In this document: positions 5,614-10,493 of the stretch, piece by piece | How the letters are laid out: each line of letters starts with the position of its first letter | Numbering within the stretch: the first letter of the stretch is position 1 | From: Betaproteobacteria bacterium HGW-Betaproteobacteria-2 | Lineage (GTDB): Bacteria > Pseudomonadota > Gammaproteobacteria > Burkholderiales > Methylophilaceae | DNA: 10,493 bases | Assembly (NCBI GenBank): GCA_002842255.1 | Contig: PHCM01000035.1 | Location: 1-10,493 of the forward strand | Reading direction: 5' to 3' | Program-made: the position numbers and the translations under genes | The notes under the pieces: model-generated | The model's database searches: none | Told to the model about the DNA's origin: nothing | Seen by the model: only the letters and a program-made list of their open reading frames with translations

Positions 5614-5770
5614 TTATTGCAGATAAGCATTTCTAATCAACATTGATTAAGTTCGAAGTTGTCAACATAGTGTCAACGAGAAAGGTGATTATAGAAGGTT
5701 TTAGTAAGGTAATGATTCTGTAACCATTTGATTTTATGTGCAAAGGGATTTAAAGATTTCAGAGGGCAGA
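5614..5770. other. AT-rich stretch before repeat copy 3, with paired TGTCAAC motifs
   Basis: No gene is visible. TGTCAAC occurs twice, at 5660-5666 and 5671-5677, exactly 11 bp apart and about 100 bp inside repeat copy 3. Short direct repeats in this position resemble integrase arm-type sites of tRNA-targeted elements. That reading is inference only. Confidence 0.35.
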
Positions 5771-5868
5771 GACTTTTAATCCGTTTGTCGTGGGTTCGAT
5801 CCCCGCACAGCCACCAAAAATGAAAGGGGTTACGTTTTCACGTAACCCCTTTTTGTTTCTCGACGTAT
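5771..5868 (+). repeat. Direct repeat copy 3 (attR-like): tRNA-Lys 3' half plus terminator
   Basis: This is a 98-bp copy of 366-465. It starts at GACTTTTAATCC and includes the CCA end (5814-5816), the terminator and CTCGACGTAT. It lacks the 5' half of a tRNA and has lost one C in the acceptor strand (ACAGCC-ACCA), so it is not functional. The terminator loop is TTTC instead of GAAA. Homology ends at 5868. It marks the right edge of the island. Confidence 0.88.
5823..5858 (+). terminator. Rho-independent terminator within repeat copy 3
   Basis: A perfect 13-bp stem pairs 5823-5835 with 5840-5852, with a TTTC loop and a following TTGTTT. The 30-bp hairpin is the exact reverse complement of the one at 420-449. 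It is the first terminator after the mobile mystery pair and probably ends that operon. Confidence 0.9.
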
Positions 5869-6029
5869 GTGAGTTTGCATTTAATTTGGTACCAATTTGC
5901 ACTTTATTTGGGATAGCTCTGAGACCCGCATGAATTTTAAACTTCAATTATTCTAGTCTCAAATCAAGTGGAAATTTTACGGTGTGGCAGTAATGCGGTA
6001 TCAAATAAAGCGTTAAATCATAGACAGAA
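5869..6029. other. AT-rich non-coding stretch right of the island repeat
   Basis: No gene is visible. Two imperfect copies of TTTGCA-TTTA-TTTGG lie at 5874-5889 and 5896-5911 (22 bp apart), around the palindrome TTGGTACCAA (5886-5895). The base composition is still like that of the island. GC-richer chromosomal sequence resumes near 6037, so this may be ancestral flank or a leftover of a further insertion. Confidence 0.35.
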
Positions 6030-6068
6030 GAAAAAAACGGCAACAGCACAGGGGAATGCGGTTGCCGT
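6030..6068 (-). terminator. Rho-independent terminator of the CpxP/Spy-like gene
   Basis: On the minus strand, ACGGCAAC (6068-6061) pairs with GTTGCCGT (6044-6037). Three extra inner pairs (GCA/TGC) follow after one mismatch, and then comes TTTTTTCTTC. It lies about 90 nt after the stop codon of the minus-strand periplasmic protein gene. Confidence 0.8.
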
Positions 6069-6088
6069 GAGGGGTGCGCAGCGTATCA

Positions 6089-6154
6089 GCGCGAATCAGG
6101 GGTGACGATCTGGGGAGATGCTGCGTTGCGCAGCCGATGGTGCCTGATTCGCGC
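6089..6154. repeat. 12-bp inverted repeat and partial duplication of a gene's 3' end
   Basis: GCGCGAATCAGG (6089-6100) and CCTGATTCGCGC (6143-6154) are exact reverse complements. Between them lies a small hairpin CTGCG-TTG-CGCAG (6121-6133). In addition, CTGGGGAGATGCT (6110-6122) repeats CTGAGGAGATGCT (6173-6185), which is in the coding end of the neighbouring gene, exactly 63 bp away. Confidence 0.6.
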
Positions 6155-6160
6155 GAATGA

Positions 6161-6697
6161 TCAACTGCGTACCTGAGGAGATGCTTTGGGATGGCCCGGC
6201 CTGAAGTCGGTGGGTTTGTGCAGGGAAGGGCCATGTGGTTGATTCATTTTTTGCTGCACTTCAGCGCGTTGTTCCGGACTCAGGATGGCGAATATCTTTG
6301 CATCGGTGAGCGTTCGTTGCAGGATGGTTTTCTTTTCCACTTCTGCCAGCTTGTCGGCAATTTTCCTGACTTTTGCTTCATCAAAAGGCGTGGCCATTGT
6401 TGCCTGATGCAATTCAGCCATGAGTTGATGCCGTTGTTTGCTCAAATTGCGCATGACGGGCGCTTGCGGGTGCGCGATTTCAAAAAGCTTGTCCATTTGC
6501 GCTTCAGTCAACTCGATCCCTTTCAGGTAGGGCGGCATTTCTTGCATCGGGCCTTTCATGACCATTGGGGAATGTGGCGCGCATTTGTCAGCGTGTGGTT
6601 CTCCCTTGCCCATGGGTTCGGCAAGCGCAGCCAGTGGCAGGGTGATGGTGAGTACGCAGATGGCGAGTAATCGTGGGAATTTTGGTGCAATTTTCAT
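6161..6697 (-). CDS. Periplasmic CpxP/Spy-family protein (LTXXQ motifs)
   Basis: This is a 178-residue secreted protein of the CpxP/Spy family (LTXXQ, PF07813). Members are periplasmic chaperones or modulators of the Cpx envelope stress system. Residues 1-26 form a signal peptide, with basic MKIAPKFPR, then hydrophobic LLAICVLTITLPLA and an ALA-EP cleavage site. The mature part has the two expected motifs, LTEAQ (63-67) and LSPEQ (139-143), in a helical, charged body; the tail is rich in His and Pro. I start at ATG 6697 because AGGAG ends 5 nt before it; the adjacent ATG at 6700 would have only 2 nt. The gene diverges from the CpxR/CpxA-like pair, as cpxP does in Escherichia coli. CpxR-type boxes lie in the shared region, so stress induction is expected. 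By family function it would repress the kinase or bind misfolded proteins. Confidence 0.88.
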   Translation of the reverse strand: MKIAPKFPRLLAICVLTITLPLAALAEPMGKGEPHADKCAPHSPMVMKGPMQEMPPYLKGIELTEAQMDKLFEIAHPQAPVMRNLSKQRHQLMAELHQATMATPFDEAKVRKIADKLAEVEKKTILQRTLTDAKIFAILSPEQRAEVQQKMNQPHGPSLHKPTDFRPGHPKASPQVRS

Positions 6698-6767
6698 CAT
6701 GACTCCTGAGTGAATGAATGGATGTTTTGATCGATACAGCATGGAGTGCATTTTGCGGGAGTGGACT

Positions 6768-6782
6768 GTAAATCGACGTTAA
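6768..6782 (+). promoter_or_regulatory. Near-perfect CpxR box
   Basis: GTAAA-TCGAC-GTTAA differs from the CpxR consensus GTAAA-N5-GTAAA at one position. It begins 21 bp (two helical turns) before the perfect box at 6789. It is the box nearest to the periplasmic protein gene and sits about 70 bp upstream of that start codon. Confidence 0.6.
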
Positions 6783-6788
6783 GCTTAT

Positions 6789-6803
6789 GTAAAAACTGGT
6801 AAA
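6789..6803 (+). promoter_or_regulatory. Perfect CpxR box 1
   Basis: GTAAA-AACTG-GTAAA matches the published Escherichia coli CpxR consensus GTAAA-N5-GTAAA exactly. It lies midway in the region shared by the CpxP/Spy-like gene and the regulator-kinase operon. Confidence 0.85.
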
Positions 6804-6845
6804 GGTCTTTTGATATTTCAATGTCTTAACGCCAGACTTCACGAT

Positions 6846-6860
6846 GTAAAATTTGGTAAA
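6846..6860 (+). promoter_or_regulatory. Perfect CpxR box 2
   Basis: GTAAA-ATTTG-GTAAA is a second exact match, 57 bp after the first. It is upstream of the candidate promoter of the regulator gene, near -59 from the expected start, where an activator could contact polymerase. A lone half-site GTAAA follows at 6878. A 10-bp repeat, GTCTTAACGC (6823-6832 and 6866-6875), flanks this box. Confidence 0.85.
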
Positions 6861-6875
6861 GCCGGGTCTTAACGC

Positions 6876-6905
6876 TTGTAAAGAAATCATGGTGCTCGTT
6901 ATGCT
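6876..6905 (+). promoter_or_regulatory. Candidate promoter of the CpxR/CpxA-like operon
   Basis: TTGTAA (6876-6881) and TATGCT (6900-6905) are 18 bp apart, each 4 of 6 to the sigma-70 consensus. This weak promoter is downstream of CpxR box 2, as expected for an activator-dependent start near 6912. The fit is modest. Confidence 0.4.
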
Positions 6906-6937
6906 GATCGATATCTGGCGAACATATGCAGGGAAGC

Positions 6938-7618
6938 ATGAATAAAGTCTTGGTGATTGATGATGATGTCGAGTTGGTCGGGATGCTGAAGGAGTATCTT
7001 GAGCAGGAAGGCTTCCAGGTTAGCTGTGCGTATGATGGCGAGCACGGAGCGCAATACGCCCTGGCCGGCAAGTTCGATATTATTGTGCTGGATGTCATGA
7101 TGCCAAAGATCGACGGTATTCAGGCTCTGCGCCTGATACGCGCGCATAGCAAGGTGCCGGTCATTATGCTGACGGCAAAGGGGGACGATGCGGATCGCAT
7201 CATGGGGCTGGAGCTGGGCGCGGATGACTATGTGCCGAAACCCTGCACACCCCGTGAGCTGGTTGCACGTATTCGTGCCATTCTGCGCCGGATTCAGGAT
7301 ACTGCGAGCCGTGATTCTGAAATTTCGGTTGGGCTTTTGAGTGTTTGGCCGGAACAGCGGTTGGCGTCTTGGGATGGCAAGCCGCTGGAACTGACGAGCA
7401 CGGAATTCAACCTGCTGGAGATGCTGGTGCGTAACGCCGGACGTGTGGTCAGCAAGGAAGATCTGTCGCTGCATGCACTCGGGCGGGCAATGACCAAGTT
7501 TGATCGCAGTATTGATGTGCACCTGAGCAGTATTCGACAGAAAATCGGCCCTTTTCCTGATGGGCGGCATTGCATACAGACGGTGTATCGTATGGGTTAC
7601 CAGTTGGTCAGGGAATAA
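6938..7618 (+). CDS. cpxR: CpxR-like OmpR-family response regulator
   Basis: This 226-residue response regulator has a receiver domain and a winged-helix DNA-binding domain. Receiver residues are clear: the acidic patch D8-D10 (VIDDD), phosphoacceptor D52 (IVLDVMMP), T79 (MLTAK) and K101 (YVPKPC). Residues about 130-226 form the OmpR-type winged helix (LELTSTEFNLLEMLVRNAGRVVSKEDL, RSIDVHLSSIRQKIG, QTVYRMGYQLV). I start at ATG 6938 rather than 6926, because MNKVLVIDDD aligns with Escherichia coli CpxR MNKILLVDDD and AGGG lies 4 nt upstream. The assignment to CpxR rather than another OmpR-family member rests on three points: this N-terminus, the divergent CpxP/Spy-like gene, and the exact CpxR boxes in its own promoter region. 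The last point predicts positive autoregulation. The stop codon overlaps the kinase start. Confidence 0.88.
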   Translation: MNKVLVIDDDVELVGMLKEYLEQEGFQVSCAYDGEHGAQYALAGKFDIIVLDVMMPKIDGIQALRLIRAHSKVPVIMLTAKGDDADRIMGLELGADDYVPKPCTPRELVARIRAILRRIQDTASRDSEISVGLLSVWPEQRLASWDGKPLELTSTEFNLLEMLVRNAGRVVSKEDLSLHALGRAMTKFDRSIDVHLSSIRQKIGPFPDGRHCIQTVYRMGYQLVRE

Positions 7619-9000
7619 TGGGCAGACTATTCTGGAAGTTCTTCTTTTTCTTTTTTCTGGCACAACTCACGGCAGTCGTCGGGGTTGGCGTCACGATCTG
7701 GTCGCAGGGGCGCGCACATGATGCCAGCCAGAGTTCAGGGATTGAATACAGTCCGCCTGCACGTGCACTGGTGGAGGCCGCCGCTTCCACATTGCAATTC
7801 GGCGGTGAAACGGCGCTGAAAAACCTGCTGGAGGGTTGGCAGCAACGCCCCATGCCGCAGGTGCATGCAGTCGATAGCCAAGGCCGCGAGCTGATGCAGC
7901 GCGCTTATACGCAAGCAGCGCTTGATGCGGCTGACAAGCATGCTTCAAGCCATATCACGCATGCATATGCCAAACGTGTCCGCTTGACGAGTGGCCTGGA
8001 GTATCTGCTTTTTGTGCCGGAAAGTGGACGCCAGCCGCATGCAGCAGGAATGCCACCGCCCAAAAGCCCGCACATGTTCCCGTTCAAGACCCTGATTGCC
8101 GGCGTGCTGGCCAGTCTTGTCTTTGCGGCAATGCTGGCGTGGTATTTTTCCAAACCGATCAAGCAGCTGCGCAATGCATTCAACCAGGCATCTGCCGGCA
8201 AGCTGGACGTTCGGCTCGGCGCGTCGATGGGGCTGCGCAAGGATGAGCTTTCGGACCTCGGTCACGACTTTGACACGATGGCAACGCGGCTTGGTGCCTT
8301 GATTCAGGGGCAGACCCACCTGTTGCATCATGTTTCGCACGAATTGCGTTCACCGTTGGCGCGGATTCAGATGGCGATTGGTCTTGCGCGACAAAGTCCG
8401 GAAAAGGTGGAAAATTCTCTGAGCCGTATTCAGCTTGAATCCGAACGCATGGATAAGTTGGTGGGCGAGTTATTGCAGCTCTCACGTCTTGAGTCTGGTG
8501 TCATGCGGCTGCATAAGGAAAAAGTTGCTTTCAACGAGGTGCTGGGCGATGTGCTGCAGGATGCCGGTTTCGAGGCGGGCGGCAAGGGTATTGCGATCCG
8601 GCTGCATGCGCCCAGCCGGTTTACCCTGATGGGCGAAGCCGAACTGTTGCACAGGGCTATCGAGAACATTGTCCGGAACGCCATCAAATATAGTCCGGAG
8701 GGTAGCGAGATCATGGTGGAGTTACGTGCGGATATGGAAACAGGACGCATGTTGCTGTCGGTTTGCGATCAGGGACCGGGCGTTCCGCAGGCCGATATGG
8801 AGGCCATTTTTCAGCCGTTCGTGCGATCTGGTGCGCAGAATGGAGATGGGCACGGGGTTGGCCTGGCGATTGCGAAGCAGGTGATGGAGGCGCACGGGGG
8901 CGAAATTCGAGCCAGGAACCGGACGACAGGGGGGCTGTGTATTGAGATTGCGCTACCTTATCTGGCCACCTGGGTGTCGAATGCGACTAGTGAACAGTAA
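7618..9000 (+). CDS. cpxA: CpxA-like membrane sensor histidine kinase
   Basis: This 460-residue inner-membrane kinase phosphorylates the adjacent regulator. Transmembrane helix 1 is at about residues 4-28, with a run of six Phe. A periplasmic sensor domain (about 29-155) and transmembrane helix 2 (about 158-177) follow. The HAMP linker is at about 178-230 (SKPIKQL...DELSDLGHDFDTM). The phosphoacceptor is His241 in HHVSHELRSPLARIQ. The ATP-binding domain has the N box (ENIVRNAIKYSPEG, around 350-363), G1 (CDQGPGVP, D384), the F box (IFQPFVRSG) and G2 (GHGVGLAIA, 411-419). All catalytic motifs are intact, and the length is close to the 457 residues of Escherichia coli CpxA. ATG 7618 is chosen because it overlaps the regulator's stop codon (TAATG) and places the hydrophobic helix at the N-terminus, with AGGGA just upstream; an upstream ATG at 7570 lies inside the regulator gene. 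The signal is presumably envelope stress. Confidence 0.88.
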   Translation: MGRLFWKFFFFFFLAQLTAVVGVGVTIWSQGRAHDASQSSGIEYSPPARALVEAAASTLQFGGETALKNLLEGWQQRPMPQVHAVDSQGRELMQRAYTQAALDAADKHASSHITHAYAKRVRLTSGLEYLLFVPESGRQPHAAGMPPPKSPHMFPFKTLIAGVLASLVFAAMLAWYFSKPIKQLRNAFNQASAGKLDVRLGASMGLRKDELSDLGHDFDTMATRLGALIQGQTHLLHHVSHELRSPLARIQMAIGLARQSPEKVENSLSRIQLESERMDKLVGELLQLSRLESGVMRLHKEKVAFNEVLGDVLQDAGFEAGGKGIAIRLHAPSRFTLMGEAELLHRAIENIVRNAIKYSPEGSEIMVELRADMETGRMLLSVCDQGPGVPQADMEAIFQPFVRSGAQNGDGHGVGLAIAKQVMEAHGGEIRARNRTTGGLCIEIALPYLATWVSNATSEQ

Positions 9001-9104
9001 GGCATGCCTTTCCTGGTTGGGCACCGACCAATAAAAAAGATCAAAAGAAATCATCAACGCGTCATGCATCACTACGCATAAAACCTTTGCGTGGGCGTAC
9101 CAGG
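9001..9104. other. Convergent intergenic region with weak hairpins
   Basis: The kinase and channel genes converge here. A 7-bp hairpin (TGGTTGG 9014-9020, CCGACCA 9024-9030, one G-T pair) and a 5-bp one (ACGCA 9074-9078, TGCGT 9088-9092) are visible. Neither is followed by a T-run on the strand that would need it, so I do not call an intrinsic terminator. Confidence 0.3.
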
Positions 9105-9953
9105 TTAAGTTTTCATTTCCGATTCAATTGATTTGTTTTCCAGAATCCGTATTTCGTGTTGCGAGAACGGGATGACGATATTCTCGCTACGGAAGGATTC
9201 GACGATAGCCTTGGTGATCTCACCCTTGGCGAAGATGTAATCAGGCACCTTGATCCAGGGTTTGACCGCGATTTCGATGGAGGATGTCGCCAGTTTGTTG
9301 GTGGTGACGATGGCTTGCGGTTCCTTCAGTACTCGCGGGTTTTTTTGCAGTATCTCGTTGATGATAGCGAGTGCCTTGTCCAGGTCGGTGTCATAGGCGA
9401 CGCCGACATTGATGTCGAGCTGACGGATCTCGCCGAAGTTGTGCAGGATCTCGCCGACGATCTTGCGGTTGGGAATCACGACCTGGGATTGGTCGTAGTG
9501 CCCGAGCACGGTGGAGAACAGGCTGATGTTTTCAACCTGGCCTTCTTCCTCGCCGATGGAGATGTATTCGCCGACACGGAACGGCTTGGTGAAGATGATG
9601 GTGAGGCCGGCCATGATATTACCCAGCACACCCTGCATGGCCAGTGCGACACCGGCGCCGGCAACACCGAGACCGGCGATCAGGGGTAGCAGCTGGATGC
9701 CGAGATTCTGCAAAGCCATGATGGTGAACATGCCCAGCACGATGATGCGGATGATACGAACCAGCAGTTCCTGTACCGGTGGTTCCAGATTGATCTTGGT
9801 CAGCGCTTTGTTGCTGATGTTCCCTATCCAGCGACCGATATAGACACCAGCGATGATGATGGCGATGGCGACGACGACCTTGGGGCCGAATTGAATGGCC
9901 AGATCGATTACCGTGCTTTGTACTTGGTCCAGAATTTCCAGGTGTTCGCTCAT
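9105..9953 (-). CDS. Small-conductance mechanosensitive channel, MscS family
   Basis: This 282-residue inner-membrane channel opens under membrane tension and releases solutes during osmotic downshock. Three transmembrane helices are visible: about 22-43, 62-84 and 87-121. The third is the pore helix, with the family's small-residue packing (GLGVAGAGVALAMQG, 94-108) and then GNIMAGLTIIFTKPF. The cytosolic beta domain follows (PFRVGEYISIGEEEGQVENIS, 124-144; QVVIPNRKI, 157-165). The C-terminal alpha/beta part ends in IPFSQHEIRI, matching the IPFPQ-type ending of MscS. The length is close to the 286 residues of Escherichia coli MscS, with no extra domains. AGAGAAAG precedes the ATG at 9953, a modest ribosome binding site. 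It is transcribed away from the sulfhydrylase gene and toward the kinase gene. I leave the symbol blank because several MscS-like paralogues usually coexist. Confidence 0.93.
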   Translation of the reverse strand: MSEHLEILDQVQSTVIDLAIQFGPKVVVAIAIIIAGVYIGRWIGNISNKALTKINLEPPVQELLVRIIRIIVLGMFTIMALQNLGIQLLPLIAGLGVAGAGVALAMQGVLGNIMAGLTIIFTKPFRVGEYISIGEEEGQVENISLFSTVLGHYDQSQVVIPNRKIVGEILHNFGEIRQLDINVGVAYDTDLDKALAIINEILQKNPRVLKEPQAIVTTNKLATSSIEIAVKPWIKVPDYIFAKGEITKAIVESFRSENIVIPFSQHEIRILENKSIESEMKT

Positions 9954-9972
9954 CAGCTTTCTCTATCAGTAG

Positions 9973-10493
<521 letters not shown>

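Larger units (their letters stand above)
413..5816 (+). mobile_element. Genomic island of two tandem tRNA-Lys insertions, no visible integrase
   Basis: The island lies between the intact tRNA-Lys and the third copy of its 3' end. A middle copy at 1813-1852 divides it into a segment of about 1.44 kb (413-1852, one Fic gene) and a segment of about 3.96 kb (1853-5816). The second segment holds a DUF2806-like gene, a RAYT-type transposase element and the mobile mystery A/B pair. It is AT-rich against GC-richer flanks, and every gene is an accessory type. No tyrosine or serine recombinase reading frame is present, so the segments are either decayed or moved by an integrase supplied in trans. The alternative of decayed duplicate tRNA genes is less likely, because copies 2 and 3 both begin inside the anticodon arm. 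Confidence 0.75.

Noticed and set aside
5771..5816. A second tRNA-Lys gene
   Set aside because: The 5' half is missing and one acceptor-stem base is deleted, so it cannot fold as a tRNA.
5759..5947. Minus-strand reading frame over repeat copy 3
   Set aside because: It encodes the same false tRNA-antisense peptide, from the non-functional tRNA fragment.
6191..6670. Plus-strand frame of 159 residues
   Set aside because: It is a shadow of the CpxP/Spy-like gene on the other strand and has no family features.
7570..7617. Upstream ATG for the sensor kinase
   Set aside because: It lies inside the regulator's coding end, and the coupled TAATG start puts the transmembrane helix at the N-terminus.
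6899..7663. Minus-strand frame of 254 residues
   Set aside because: It is a shadow of the response regulator gene, which has clear domains and a coupled partner.
9014..9030. Intrinsic terminator for the sensor kinase
   Set aside because: The hairpin is followed by A residues on the plus strand, not by a T-run, and its loop is only 3 nt.
9156..9689. Plus-strand frame of 177 residues
   Set aside because: It is a shadow opposite the MscS-family gene; its Asp/Gly-rich composition is an artefact of antisense reading.

Overview
The window looks like a chromosomal segment of a Gram-negative proteobacterium. I favour Betaproteobacteria, but this is inference from gene content and style only. The evidence is an Ffh C-terminus, a tRNA-Lys gene, a Cpx-type envelope stress system with its own CpxR boxes, an MscS-type channel and a MetY-type sulfhydrylase. 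The flanks (1-412 and about 6037-10493) are moderately GC-rich. The centre (about 466-6030) is clearly AT-richer and carries accessory genes.

Layout. 1-263 is the end of ffh. 271-412 holds a strong promoter and an intact tRNA-Lys(UUU). Its 3' half is repeated downstream at 1813-1852 (40 bp) and again at 5771-5816. The first and third copies share about 100 bp, including a hairpin terminator. These three repeats bracket two segments that look like tandem tRNA-targeted insertions. The first (413-1852) carries one large Fic-domain protein with a winged-helix tail. The second (1853-5816) carries a DUF2806-like protein, a Y1/RAYT-type transposase element with short terminal inverted repeats, two small unrecognised reading frames, and a 'mobile mystery protein A/B' pair (HTH regulator plus Fic protein). 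No integrase gene is visible anywhere in the window.

Both Fic modules have striking operator-like DNA directly upstream. The first has an 11-bp inverted repeat with an 8-bp gap, plus a third distal copy. The second has three 22-bp palindrome-like sites starting exactly 33 bp apart. Transcripts of both modules run into terminators that belong to the att repeats.

Right flank. 6161-9000 is a Cpx-like unit: a periplasmic CpxP/Spy-type protein diverges from a CpxR-like regulator and a CpxA-like sensor kinase whose genes overlap by 1 nt. The intergenic region contains two perfect GTAAA-N5-GTAAA boxes and one near-perfect box, so autoregulation can be predicted from the sequence. A minus-strand MscS-family channel gene follows at 9105-9953. 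The window ends inside a MetY-type O-acetylhomoserine sulfhydrylase gene.

The most interesting part is the integrase-less, terminator-insulated tRNA-Lys array of two Fic-bearing segments with phased operators.
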